A program made the translations under genes and the position numbers. A stretch of 42,526 nucleotides of DNA from Oppiella nova (taxonomy: Eukaryota; Arthropoda; Arachnida; Sarcoptiformes; Oppiidae), in NCBI GenBank assembly GCA_905397405.1, contig CAJPVJ010000089.1:1-42526 (forward strand). The letters are read 5' to 3'. A model generated the notes under the pieces. It was not told where the DNA came from. It was given only the letters and a program-made list of their open reading frames with translations, and ran no database searches. Shown piece by piece: positions 18,226-27,195 of the stretch; the stretch's first letter is position 1; each line of letters begins with the position of its first letter.

Positions 18226-18310
18226 TAAAACAAAAGTTGGCTAATGTATGTAAGGATAATTGTACTGATTTATACGATTCTATTTTTTATAAATGCTTTT
18301 TATTTATTCT

Positions 18311-18342
18311 AAAAAAAATCCCTCAAGCCGAGTCAAGAGGGA
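18311..18342 (-). terminator. sfnG terminator
   Basis: On the minus strand, TCCCTC...GAGGGA forms the stem and is followed by eight Ts. It lies downstream of the sfnG stop and separates the msuE-sfnG unit from the beta-lactamase gene. Confidence 0.75.
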
Positions 18343-18407
18343 AAGCTGCAAAGCTGTTTTAGTTATTTATTGTTGTTTTCACAGCACCATCGATGAAGAG
18401 ATAGGCC

Positions 18408-19526
18408 TTAAGCTGATTTTGCAGTAATTTGATCTTTTTGCGCTTCTTCAATTTGACGAACCAAAGGCAAGACCTTTTCACCGAAATATTCAACTTCTTC
18501 GATGAAATGTAAAAAGCCAGATAACACCAGATCTACGCCTACATTTTTGAGTTCAACAATACGTTCAGCAATTTGTTGCGGTGTACCAATCAGATTGGTT
18601 TTAAAGCCATCATTATATTGCACCAAGTCTTCAAAGGTTGATTTTGCCCAGTTACCTTCACCTTCTTTAGATGCTGCGCCCGCTTCACGGGTTGCATCGC
18701 CAAAGGCATTGACTGCTTCAACATTGGCTTGGTCAATAATCTCTTGTAGAACAGCTTTTGCTTCTTCTTCAGTGTCACGAGCAATGATAAAAGCATTGAC
18801 CCCAATTTTGACTGAGTGATTATTTAGCTTGGCTTTTTCACGAATATCATCGATTTGTTTCTTTAGTTCCTCAGGTGTATTGCCATTGGTAAAGTACCAA
18901 TCTGAAACACGCGAAGCCATGTCACGTGCAGCACGTGAACTTCCACCTTGGAATACTTCAATATGGGGTTTTTGCAAAGGCTTTGGTTTTAAAGTGTAGT
19001 CTTTAAACTGATAATATTTACCATCAAAACTATAGTTATCTGTTGTCCAAATACCTTTTAACGTACGAATAAACTCTTCTGAGCGAACATAGCGTTCATC
19101 ATGTTCAGGCCATGGCTCACCAATAGCATCAAACTCGCCACGGAACCAACCACTTACTACATTAATCGCAATACGCCCATTGGTCAGATAATCTATGGTC
19201 GCCAACTGTTTTGCGGCTAAAACAGGTTTCCATGGTCCCGGAAGAATTGCTGCAATTACTTTTAATTTTTCAGTTTTGGCTAAAAGTGCATGACTAAAAC
19301 TCACAGATTCATGTTGATTTTCAGCGCCATAACCTGCGGTAAAACGAATTTGGGTGAGGGCATATTCAAAACCACTTTTTTCGGCAGCTTGTGCCAAACG
19401 TACATTGTAGTCATAGCTCCAGTCTGTACGTTGTTCAATATTACTAACCACTAAGCCGCCACTGACATTGGGAACCCAATAGGCAAATCGAATTGCTTGG
19501 CCATTATTCGATGAAAACTGTGACAT
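18408..19526 (-). CDS. sfnG: FMNH2-dependent dimethylsulfone monooxygenase
   Basis: A 372-residue luciferase-like (LLM class) flavin monooxygenase. In Pseudomonas, SfnG oxidises dimethylsulfone to methanesulfinate, using reduced FMN supplied by a separate reductase. Visible features are FAYWVPNVSGGLVVS at the N-terminus, ILPGPWKPVLAAKQLATID in the barrel, INVVSGWFRGEFDAIGEPWPEHDERY, the classic LLM loop, and EVFQGGSSRAARDMA, the FMN phosphate site. The partner reductase gene msuE lies 46 bases upstream, so the two form an operon. The product would be a cytoplasmic sulfur-scavenging enzyme, normally expressed when sulfate is scarce. Confidence 0.92.
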   Translation of the reverse strand: MSQFSSNNGQAIRFAYWVPNVSGGLVVSNIEQRTDWSYDYNVRLAQAAEKSGFEYALTQIRFTAGYGAENQHESVSFSHALLAKTEKLKVIAAILPGPWKPVLAAKQLATIDYLTNGRIAINVVSGWFRGEFDAIGEPWPEHDERYVRSEEFIRTLKGIWTTDNYSFDGKYYQFKDYTLKPKPLQKPHIEVFQGGSSRAARDMASRVSDWYFTNGNTPEELKKQIDDIREKAKLNNHSVKIGVNAFIIARDTEEEAKAVLQEIIDQANVEAVNAFGDATREAGAASKEGEGNWAKSTFEDLVQYNDGFKTNLIGTPQQIAERIVELKNVGVDLVLSGFLHFIEEVEYFGEKVLPLVRQIEEAQKDQITAKSA

Positions 19527-19572
19527 ATCATAACCCTCAATTTTTTATGATTTATTCATAACAAGGTTGCGT

Positions 19573-20310
19573 TTAAGCAACCTGTGATTGTGGTGTTTTG
19601 GATTTTGCATGTAGACGAGACTCTGCCGCATCCAAGTCTGGTATCGCCGCGGAAGGAAGCACATCATCTTGCTCAATCTGTTTGTTGATACCTAAATTTT
19701 GATTGGCTTGTTCCGTTTTGGCTTTCACCACTTCTGCTCGCTGACCTTTTGCAGGCGCCCATTCTAAAATTGGCAATGCCCGTGCGACGGCTAAAGTGAT
19801 ACGGTCTTGGATGTGTTCACTTTTAATGGTGTACTCAGGCGTAAAATCACGATCTGTTGCATAGACACCAATAGGCAGCGTTTGCGCTTGAAAGAAGCTA
19901 AATAATGGACGTAACTGATGCTCTAGAACTAAAGCATGACGGTCACTACCACCCGATGCAGCAAGCAATACAGGAACATCGACTAGCGCTGTTTGTTCAA
20001 CAAAATCAAAGAAATGTTTAAATAAACCAGTAAATGATGCACGATAAACAGGTGTTCCCACGATGAGCGCATCTGCTGCTTCTACGGCAGCTAAGTCATC
20101 TTGAACACGTTGTGGCAGTTGGTTGCGATAAATTGCGCCCCCTAACAAATGGCCTATTTCACTGAATTTAATAAAATGAACATGAATCGGTGTTGCCTGA
20201 CCCAGCTCATCTAAAATCGCTTGCACTAAACTTTCGGTTTTTGAAGGGTTATTTAATCCCCCTGAAACAGCAACAATATTTAATGGTTTTTGTTGAGTAT
20301 AAATAGACAT
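19573..20310 (-). CDS. msuE: NAD(P)H-dependent FMN reductase, MsuE-like
   Basis: A 245-residue flavodoxin-like reductase that supplies FMNH2 to SfnG and related monooxygenases. The FMN-binding loop is seen as AVSGGLNNPSKTESL (about residues 14-28), then VGTPVYRASFTGLFKHFFDF (about 84-103) and AASGGSDRHALVLEHQLRPLF. The core ends near residue 182. A polar, Ala/Glu/Lys/Gln-rich tail of about 63 residues follows, absent from the roughly 186-residue Pseudomonas MsuE as I know it. It is the first gene of the msuE-sfnG unit; a palindromic site lies 75-100 bases upstream. Confidence 0.9.
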   Translation of the reverse strand: MSIYTQQKPLNIVAVSGGLNNPSKTESLVQAILDELGQATPIHVHFIKFSEIGHLLGGAIYRNQLPQRVQDDLAAVEAADALIVGTPVYRASFTGLFKHFFDFVEQTALVDVPVLLAASGGSDRHALVLEHQLRPLFSFFQAQTLPIGVYATDRDFTPEYTIKSEHIQDRITLAVARALPILEWAPAKGQRAEVVKAKTEQANQNLGINKQIEQDDVLPSAAIPDLDAAESRLHAKSKTPQSQVA

Positions 20311-20688
20311 GTTGGCAACCTAATAAATTGAATCTCGGAATGCCATTCATTAATCTATATTTGACGAAGCAGTGTAAAATAATGAAAAACAGATTGGTTA
20401 TCTGTTTTTAAGATAAACCAGAAAGCCTTTGAATAATGCACGATTTCGTCTTTTAAGTATTTGAAGTTAAATAATATTCTTAAAATGAATAAGTAATTCA
20501 TTTTTAACTGTTTATTTTATATTTAAAAGTGATATTCAAATCTTAATTTCGATAAATGACCTAAAGATTGTAGGGAATTTTAATTAAAGCCGACAAATTA
20601 TTCAAAAATTCGTTAATATTTACGTATCCTAAATAGCAATAGTGCGGTTAGAATGAAATAACTGCGCTAGAGATCTCTCGCTTCGCTT
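20311..20688. other. msuE / response regulator divergent region
   Basis: This 378-base AT-rich gap holds the promoters for both directions and the dyad at 20385-20409. I see no further ORF or RNA gene. Confidence 0.4.
20385..20409. promoter_or_regulatory. Dyad upstream of msuE
   Basis: AAAAACAGAT (20385-20394) and ATCTGTTTTT (20400-20409) form a perfect 10-bp inverted repeat around TGGTT. It overlaps a second partial dyad (TGGTTATC with GATAAACCA, 20395-20420). A possible operator for a sulfur-control regulator, by position only. Confidence 0.4.
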
Positions 20689-21342
20689 ATGAATATTTTA
20701 ATCGTTGATGATCATCCACTGTTTCGCCATGCGTTAATTCAGGCGGTTCGTTATAGTTTGCCACAGGCTCAAATTAGTGAAACTGCGGCTGTTAATGAAT
20801 TTTATGAGCGTTTGGAAAATGGTCCAGAACCAGATCTCGTCTTGTTGGATTTAAATCTGCCAGGCGCATCGGGTTTCTCTGCATTGGTACATGTTCGTGC
20901 ACAGTATCCTGCACTTCCTATTATTGTGGTTTCTGCTCACGAAGATGCATCCATTATTCAACGTGCAATTGCACATGGCGCAATGGGCTATATTCCTAAA
21001 TCTGCACATCCAAGTCATATTGGGGAAGCAATTCGCCAAGTGCTTGATGGTGATATTTGGTTACCACCAAACTTACCCGCAGCGAATATGAATTTTGACC
21101 CGCGTGCTGCAGATGAAACAGCTTTAGCTGAACGTATTCAATCGTTAACACCACAACAGTTCCGTGTATTGATGATGGTTGCAGAAGGTTTATTGAATAA
21201 GCAAATTGCTTATGAACTTGATGTTTCGGAAGCGACCATTAAAGCGCATGTGACGGCAATTTTCCGTAAATTAGGTGTACAGAACCGTACTCAAGCGGTA
21301 CTCGCAATCAATGCACTAAATATTGAAGAACGAAAAGTTTAA
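20689..21342 (+). CDS. NarL/LuxR-type response regulator (CrbR/AgmR-like)
   Basis: 217 residues. The receiver domain (1 to about 120) has the acidic pair VDDHP, the phospho-acceptor Asp in LVLLDLNLPGASG, the switch Ser/Ala (VVSAHED) and Lys in GYIPKSA. The C-terminal LuxR helix-turn-helix (about 148-210) has LTPQQFRVLMMVAEGLLNKQIA and ATIKAHVTAIFRKLGVQNRTQAV. No sensor kinase is adjacent. The receiver and output sequences resemble the regulators that act with CrbS-type sensors to control acetyl-CoA synthetase. acs lies 5 kb away in the window, so acetate control is plausible but unproven. Confidence 0.85.
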   Translation: MNILIVDDHPLFRHALIQAVRYSLPQAQISETAAVNEFYERLENGPEPDLVLLDLNLPGASGFSALVHVRAQYPALPIIVVSAHEDASIIQRAIAHGAMGYIPKSAHPSHIGEAIRQVLDGDIWLPPNLPAANMNFDPRAADETALAERIQSLTPQQFRVLMMVAEGLLNKQIAYELDVSEATIKAHVTAIFRKLGVQNRTQAVLAINALNIEERKV

Positions 21343-21577
21343 GATTTTTGCTGGTTAAATTTAACCTCAATATATTGAAAAATTACGAGAAGAGTGTATT
21401 AAAAATATGCTCTTTTTTATTTTCTAATTTCTGCATTTTCTCATGTAATTTTATTTTTAAATCAAATATTTAAGATTCATATCTTATTTGAATCATCAAG
21501 ACATAGTCTGTAATAAAACTTTAGCTTTTATCAAGAGTTAAAAATAGGCGTATACTGAACGGACATGAGGAATAATT

Positions 21578-22798
21578 ATGTCTGAAGCACCTGAATCTAC
21601 AGCTTATATTGAGTATGGCACTCGGCCTTTTATCGCAATTTTACTTTCATTGTTTTTAGCTGGCTTTGCTGTATTTTCATCGTTGTATTGTGTTCAGCCG
21701 ATGATGCCGTTTTTGGCAAGTTTTTTTCATGTTACGCCAACCCATAGTAGTTTCCCGCTTTCATTTTCCACCATTGCCTTAGCCTTAGGGCTTCTTTTTG
21801 CAGGACTGATTTCAGATCGTTATGGTCGTAAGCAGATCATGGCCATTTCCTTATTTTCCACCGCAAGCTTATTATTGCTAAGTTCGTTTTTACCGTATTG
21901 GGAAATATTTCTTGCAACACGCATGATGATTGGCTTGGCTGTCAGTGGTGTTGCTTCTGTTGCAATGACCTATATCGGTGAAGAAATTGCACAAAAAGAT
22001 GTTGGCTTTGCCATGGGACTGTATATTTCAGGGACAGCAATAGGGGGAATGGGCGGGCGTTTGATTGCAGGGGTATTGCTGGATTATATCTCTTGGCAAA
22101 CTGCGACGATGATTATTGGTCTACTTAATTTATTGATCGCGATTACATTTTACATAGCCTTACCTGCCTCTAAACACTTTAAATCTTATCCCATTCAATT
22201 CACACGTTTTATCGAATCCTTTAAGAAAAATCTTTCTGACCCAAAGCTGAGACTATTGTTTGTCGAAGGTTTTATTCTGATGGGATGCTTTGTGACCGTG
22301 TTTAATTACATGAGTTATCATCTGTTAGAAAAACCTTTTGAATTGTCACAAACATGGATTGGTTTAATCTCGATTGCCTATTTATCTGGCATTTATAGTT
22401 CACCTCGTGCAGCCAGTTGGAGTCGTCAATTTGGACGAGGTAAGGTACTGATTGTGATGTTCTCAAGCATGATTCTGGGGTTATGGATGATGCTGATTCC
22501 ATCATTATGGGTGATCTTGATTGGCCTATTGATTTTTACTTTCTCATTTTTTGCCGCACATTCCACATCAAGCAGTTGGGTATCAGTACAATCCTTACAA
22601 TATCGTGCAGTCGGCTCTTCGCTTTATCTATTTTGTTATTATCTTGGTTCAAGTTTCTTGGGCAGCAGTAGTGGTTTAGTCTGGGAAAAATATGGATGGT
22701 TTGGCCTAACAGTTACGATGACTTGTGTACTTTGTATCGGGCTCTTGGTGGCTTTAAAACTAAATCAAACACTTCATAAAGATCAGGTAAAAGTATGA
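21578..22798 (+). CDS. MFS transporter, YnfM-like exporter
   Basis: A 406-residue inner membrane protein with 12 predicted hydrophobic helices. The loop 2-3 signature SDRYGRKQIMA (about residues 80-90) is the standard major facilitator motif, and the equivalent loop in the second half is SRQFGRGKVL. VQPMMPFLASFFHVTP at helix 1-2 and MTYIGEEI at helix 4-5 match the YnfM/arabinose-efflux-like group of proton-driven exporters. The gene is monocistronic, with a 235-base upstream gap. The substrate cannot be inferred. Confidence 0.88.
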   Translation: MSEAPESTAYIEYGTRPFIAILLSLFLAGFAVFSSLYCVQPMMPFLASFFHVTPTHSSFPLSFSTIALALGLLFAGLISDRYGRKQIMAISLFSTASLLLLSSFLPYWEIFLATRMMIGLAVSGVASVAMTYIGEEIAQKDVGFAMGLYISGTAIGGMGGRLIAGVLLDYISWQTATMIIGLLNLLIAITFYIALPASKHFKSYPIQFTRFIESFKKNLSDPKLRLLFVEGFILMGCFVTVFNYMSYHLLEKPFELSQTWIGLISIAYLSGIYSSPRAASWSRQFGRGKVLIVMFSSMILGLWMMLIPSLWVILIGLLIFTFSFFAAHSTSSSWVSVQSLQYRAVGSSLYLFCYYLGSSFLGSSSGLVWEKYGWFGLTVTMTCVLCIGLLVALKLNQTLHKDQVKV

Positions 22799-23065
22799 GC
22801 GGCTGCATCTAAATAGCGTTAAATAAGCTTTTCTATTCAATTTCGCTGCGCTTTTAAACGATCCATCATGATAGGTAAATTTTCCTTTTATAACGGATGA
22901 CGAATATCTTTAACATCTTAAAAAGCTATCAATAACAGACCAAATAGAAGACCAAGAGAAAATGTTTACTTTTTAATCAAACAACATGAGTAAAATTCAT
23001 GGTAAAATGATCAACTTTCATTTTAGATCTCTCCCGATCGCCAACTGCCAATCGAGAAACTCACC

Positions 23066-25471
23066 ATGTCGACCGCTTATACTGCTCAGACAGCGCCTAC
23101 TGCGTTGTTTGATTATGACAAATATTGGGCATCGTGCTTTGAACCAGCACCATTTTTGCCAATGTCACGTGAGGAGATGGATCAACTCGGTTGGGATAGT
23201 TGTGACTTTATCCTAGTATGTGGTGACGCTTATATCGATCATCCATCGTTCTGTTCAGGAATTATTGGCCGAACGCTTGAAGCACAGGGTTTCCGTGTAG
23301 GGATTATTGCACAACCAGATTGGACTTCTGCTGAAGCATTTAAAGTGCTAGGTAAACCGAATATTGCTTGGGGTGTGACCGCGGGTAATATGGATTCTAT
23401 GATCAACCGCTATACGGCTGACCGTAAAATCCGTTCTGATGATGCATATTCACCAGATAATCTACCCAATAAACGTCCTGACCGTGCAGCAACTGTATAT
23501 TGTCAGCGTTGCCGTGAAGCATTTCCTGATGTACCCGTATTATTGGGCGGTATCGAAGCATCATTACGCCGTATTGCACATTATGATTACTGGTCAGACA
23601 AAGTTCGTCGTTCAGTGCTGATGGATTCCAAAGCGGATTTATTGATGTATGGCAATGGTGAACGGTCTGTTGTTGAAGTTATGCATCGTCTTGCCAAAGG
23701 CGAAAAAATTCATGAAATCACCGATGTTCGTGGTACGGCATTCATCGTCAATAAAATTAATCGTGTTTCTAAAGCCAAGTTTGTTGAAATTGCATCGAAT
23801 GATGTTGATGCGATTGGTCGTGTTGACCCAATCATCAATCCATATGTAATGACTGAAGATTTAGATGGTTGTGAAATTGAACAAGGCAAAGGAAATTCTT
23901 TAACCCAATATCAAAATTTCCAAAAAGAATTGGTGGCAAATCCTGTTGTTCGTGAAGGTGATCAACTGGATGAGAATACCCAGATTGTACGTTTACTGCC
24001 GACATCTAAAGCAATTAAACATAAATTACCGCCGCGTGAATTGGCTGTGATTCGTTTGCCTGCTTTTGAAGAAGTGGCAACGGATCCTGTACTTTATGCA
24101 CATACCAACCGCATCTTGCATCTTGAAACCAATCCGGGGAATGCTCGTGCATTGGTACAAAAGCATGGTGAACGTGATGTATGGTTAAATGCACCACCGA
24201 TTCCATTGACCACCGAAGAAATGGATTATGTGTTTGACTTGCCTTATGCGCGTCTACCACATCCAGCTTATGGTGAAGCGCGTTTCCCTGCATTTGATAT
24301 GATCAAATTCTCTGTAAATATCATGCGTGGTTGTTTTGGTGGTTGTACATTCTGTTCGATTACCGAACATGAAGGTCGTATTATTCAAAACCGTTCAGAA
24401 GAATCAATTTTACGTGAAGTTGAAAAAATTCGTGATACAGCCCCAGGTTTTACAGGCATCATTTCAGATTTAGGTGGTCCAACTGCAAACATGTATCGCT
24501 TGCAATGTAAAGATCCTGAGATTGAAAAGAACTGTCGTAAACCTTCTTGTGTGTATCCAGGTGTATGTCAAAATTTACATACCGACCATGCACCACTTAC
24601 TCAACTTTATCGCAAAGCACGTTCATTAAAAGGCATCAAAAAGATTCTGATTGGTTCAGGCTTACGTTATGACCTTGCGGTATTGAACCCTGAATATGTC
24701 AAAGAACTGGTTCAACACCATGTTGGCGGTTATTTAAAAATTGCACCAGAACATACCGAGAAAGGTCCATTATCGAAGATGATGAAACCGGGAATCGGGA
24801 CCTATGATCGCTTTAAACAGATGTTTGATCGTTTTAGTAAGGAAGCGGGTAAAGAACAGTATTTAATCCCGTACTTTATTGCTGCGCATCCGGGAACGAC
24901 TGATTATGACATGATGAATCTTGCGATCTGGCTTAAGAAAAATGGCTTCCGTGCCGATCAGGTGCAAACCTTTTATCCATCACCAATGGCGACCGCGACC
25001 ACGATGTATCACACGGGGAAAAACCCGTTGGCCAAAGTGGCTCGTTATACCGAAAGTGTGGATATTGTAAAAGGTGAAAAGCGTCGTCGTTTACACAAAG
25101 CCTTCTTGCGTTACCATGATCCAAATAACTGGCCATTACTACGTGATGCATTACGTGAAATGGGCCGGGTAGATTTGATTGGTAACTCTAAGCATCATCT
25201 GATTCCAACTTATCAACCGCAAGGAACTGAAGGGCAATACCAATCTGCGCGTAAGAAAAATTCGACTGTTGACGGTGATTCGCAAAAGCGTACTGGGGAT
25301 AGCCGTAATTCACAGGCGAAAACTCAATCGCGTCCTTCCAATACCAAAAAGCGTCCTGAGCGTGGTCAAATATTGACACAACATACAGGTTTACCGCCGC
25401 GCGAAACAGGTGATAAAAAACCATTTTCTGGAAATGGCAAAGCAAAGTCTAAGCCAAAAAGCAGAGCTTAG
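23066..25471 (+). CDS. ygiQ: YgiQ family radical SAM protein
   Basis: 801 residues. An N-terminal UPF0313 domain contains the B12-binding-like segments [21 protein letters not shown] and [22 protein letters not shown] radical SAM core follows, with the 4Fe-4S motif CFGGCTFC near residue 423. Extra cysteines follow ([20 protein letters not shown]). The C-terminal 90 residues are a basic, Ser/Lys/Arg-rich disordered tail, common in this family. The reaction is unknown. Length and layout are normal. A terminator follows at 25492-25519. Confidence 0.93.
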   Translation: MSTAYTAQTAPTALFDYDKYWASCFEPAPFLPMSREEMDQLGWDSCDFILVCGDAYIDHPSFCSGIIGRTLEAQGFRVGIIAQPDWTSAEAFKVLGKPNIAWGVTAGNMDSMINRYTADRKIRSDDAYSPDNLPNKRPDRAATVYCQRCREAFPDVPVLLGGIEASLRRIAHYDYWSDKVRRSVLMDSKADLLMYGNGERSVVEVMHRLAKGEKIHEITDVRGTAFIVNKINRVSKAKFVEIASNDVDAIGRVDPIINPYVMTEDLDGCEIEQGKGNSLTQYQNFQKELVANPVVREGDQLDENTQIVRLLPTSKAIKHKLPPRELAVIRLPAFEEVATDPVLYAHTNRILHLETNPGNARALVQKHGERDVWLNAPPIPLTTEEMDYVFDLPYARLPHPAYGEARFPAFDMIKFSVNIMRGCFGGCTFCSITEHEGRIIQNRSEESILREVEKIRDTAPGFTGIISDLGGPTANMYRLQCKDPEIEKNCRKPSCVYPGVCQNLHTDHAPLTQLYRKARSLKGIKKILIGSGLRYDLAVLNPEYVKELVQHHVGGYLKIAPEHTEKGPLSKMMKPGIGTYDRFKQMFDRFSKEAGKEQYLIPYFIAAHPGTTDYDMMNLAIWLKKNGFRADQVQTFYPSPMATATTMYHTGKNPLAKVARYTESVDIVKGEKRRRLHKAFLRYHDPNNWPLLRDALREMGRVDLIGNSKHHLIPTYQPQGTEGQYQSARKKNSTVDGDSQKRTGDSRNSQAKTQSRPSNTKKRPERGQILTQHTGLPPRETGDKKPFSGNGKAKSKPKSRA

Positions 25472-25491
25472 TTGCTGTTTGAGAAAGTAAT

Positions 25492-25519
25492 AAGAAAGGA
25501 TGCCTAAGCATCCTTTCTT
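25492..25519 (+). terminator. ygiQ terminator
   Basis: A 12-bp perfect stem (25492-25503 with 25508-25519) with a CTAA loop, 20 bases after the ygiQ stop. Confidence 0.85.
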
Positions 25520-25902
25520 AAATTAGCAATTGAATAATAAAAATACCTAACTGTGGATAAGTGTCTGTAAACTGTTGAAAACTTTAGTGTACTAAAAACA
25601 CACAATTCTCGAATATCATTGTCCTACAATAGTACGCAAGATTCATTAAATTCAGTTGTATTCGCATTCAATACGCGATATATATGACGTGTAATTCAAT
25701 TCATTTGGTTGAAATACTAAGTGAATAAAACAAATAATAGTTCAATAAATAAGTTAAAAATGTGATTTATTTGAGTATTTTGAAAAAGCAAATATGAGAA
25801 TGCGTCTGGCATATTACAAAATTGAACTGATTAAAAATAGTATCTTTGATACACAAGAACTGGTCGTAGACCAAATTATAATAAAGAATTAGGAAATGAA
25901 AA
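25520..25902. other. Intergenic region before the DUF2726 gene
   Basis: About 380 AT-rich bases without a credible ORF. A single perfect match to the DnaA box (TGTGGATAA, 25552-25560) is present, but it is alone. The promoter of the next gene must be here; I could not pick a convincing -35/-10 pair. Confidence 0.35.
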
Positions 25903-26427
25903 ATGGACATGATAATCGTTGCGAGTTTGATATTACTTGCTGTCGTGATTGCCGCTGCTTATAAAGGATTGAAAAATAAGCAACAAGCAGATAGTGCTTT
26001 ACGAAGAAGAGCAGTATTTAACTCACATGAACAAATTACGTTTACGCGTTTAAAAGAAATTTTACCTGAAGCCAATATCTTGGCTCATGTATCTTTTGAT
26101 GCCTTGTTAACGACAAAATATTTACATACACGTCGTAAGTATCAGCAAATGTTTGCAGACTTTGTTGTGCTGGACAAAGATTATAAAGTTTTAGCTGTGA
26201 TTGCTTTAGATGATATCAATGCGATTAAGCGCTCGAATCAAAATACCTATGAAGATGCCTTGTTACAGTCGGCAGGTTATCGTGTGATTCGTTATATGGG
26301 GATTCCAGAGTATCAGGATTTGCGAGAAGATTTTTTAACAGAATTTTCAGAAATGAGCCATTCGCAAATGTTGGAGGAACATGTACTGGGGAAGTTTGAT
26401 CTGTACTCAAATCGCGCATATAGCTAA
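25903..26427 (+). CDS. DUF2726 domain protein with N-terminal membrane anchor
   Basis: 174 residues. An N-terminal hydrophobic helix (IIVASLILLAVVIAAAY, about residues 4-20) is followed by a basic stop-transfer stretch. Then comes a DUF2726 domain, a restriction endonuclease-like fold: ADFVVLDKDYKVLAVIALDD and the terminal AGYRVIRYMGIPEYQDLRE segment are typical. Family members often carry topoisomerase-like zinc segments; none is present here. Function unknown. It shares a convergent palindromic terminator with ridA. Confidence 0.8.
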   Translation: MDMIIVASLILLAVVIAAAYKGLKNKQQADSALRRRAVFNSHEQITFTRLKEILPEANILAHVSFDALLTTKYLHTRRKYQQMFADFVVLDKDYKVLAVIALDDINAIKRSNQNTYEDALLQSAGYRVIRYMGIPEYQDLREDFLTEFSEMSHSQMLEEHVLGKFDLYSNRAYS

Positions 26428-26429
26428 GC

Positions 26430-26459
26430 AAAAAATGCATGTTTAAACATGCATTTTTT
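26430..26459. terminator. Convergent terminator (DUF2726 gene / ridA)
   Basis: A 30-base perfect palindrome with A6 and T6 ends, between two convergent genes. Confidence 0.85.
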
Positions 26460-26485
26460 AGTTCATTCAAAATTTAGTATTGAGC

Positions 26486-26842
26486 TTATTCTGGTTTGAC
26501 CGCAACAACCGTCATTTCAACTAAAACATCAGGTCGATAAAGCTTTGCTTCTACACAAGTTCTCGGCAGAGCTTGCATATCTGAACACCATGCATCCCAG
26601 ATTTCGTTCATTCCTGCATAATCATTTTCGATGTCTTTTAAAAAAATCATCACAGACATAATATGTTTTTTATCTGTGCCCGCATCTGCAAGAAAACGAT
26701 CAATGATATCTAAGGTCTGTTGAGTTTGCCCTTTGATATCCAAACTTAAATCCGTAGCCAATTGACCCGCCAAGTGAACTAAATTTCCCGAAATTGCAAT
26801 TTCAGAAAAGCGTTTTTCTACGTGCAAACGTTGTACAGTCAT
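26486..26842 (-). CDS. ridA: RidA family enamine/imine deaminase
   Basis: A 118-residue YjgF/YER057c/UK114 protein. RidA hydrolyses reactive 2-aminoacrylate-type enamines made by PLP enzymes. The family pattern is clear: SGNLVHLAGQLATD, QTQQTLDIIDRFLADAG, IFLKDIENDYAGMNEIWDAW, and PRTCVEAKLYRPDVLVEM with the conserved Arg that binds the carboxylate. I choose the ATG at 26842, with GAGA spaced 8 bases before it; an ATG 12 bases upstream is also in frame. This subgroup has Cys in the RTCVEA segment. Confidence 0.93.
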   Translation of the reverse strand: MTVQRLHVEKRFSEIAISGNLVHLAGQLATDLSLDIKGQTQQTLDIIDRFLADAGTDKKHIMSVMIFLKDIENDYAGMNEIWDAWCSDMQALPRTCVEAKLYRPDVLVEMTVVAVKPE

Positions 26843-26901
26843 GATCATTCTCAAAGTTTGTTTATGTTTTAAATTTTACGTCATCATTTACAATCTGCAA
26901 A

Positions 26902-27126
26902 TTAACTTTGTTGCTTGTTGGTGAATCTATCTATACGAATGAGAATTTTATACTTAAAAATAATCAAACAGTTATATTCTGGGCAAATAATGAAACTGCC
27001 TAAATTTAAAAATTGAATCTGCGCACCCCGCAACTGATTCAAACAAAATGCAATTGAACATTGCAGAGGACAAAGTTGTTGCAACTGCTTAAAGTGTTGT
27101 TGCTCCTGTGGTATGGAAATATTCAT
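26902..27126 (-). CDS. Small Cys-containing hypothetical protein
   Basis: A 74-residue frame with an ATG start at 27126, between ridA and creD on the same strand. It begins MNISIPQEQQHFKQLQQLCP, contains five cysteines and a hydrophobic middle (FLNLGSFIICPEYNCLIIF), and ends in a basic tail. It has no recognisable domain. The ribosome binding site is weak. The position on the creD strand and the balanced amino acid make-up favour a real gene, but it could be chance. Confidence 0.35.
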   Translation of the reverse strand: MNISIPQEQQHFKQLQQLCPLQCSIAFCLNQLRGAQIQFLNLGSFIICPEYNCLIIFKYKILIRIDRFTNKQQS

Positions 27127-27195
27127 TGAAATACCTATTATTTAGAATTTATTTTTAAAACAGTGAATCGCTTTGAGCTATTCACTGTGCCGTTA

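Noticed and set aside
18135-18310. ISAba1-like or other insertion sequence upstream of blaADC
   Set aside because: No terminal inverted repeats or transposase sequence; only a native-looking promoter is visible.
18135-18310. CreB site upstream of blaADC
   Set aside because: No TTCAC or GTGAA half-sites with the right spacing on either strand in this interval.
20311-20340. Sigma-54 promoter for msuE (TGGCA near 20340, minus strand)
   Set aside because: The GG element is present, but the GC element at the required 10-base spacing is missing.
25552-25560. Perfect DnaA box (TTATCCACA on the minus strand)
   Set aside because: Only one copy, with no cluster of boxes, no AT-rich unwinding repeats and no dnaA, gidA or parAB nearby. 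A chance match or a minor titration site, not an origin.
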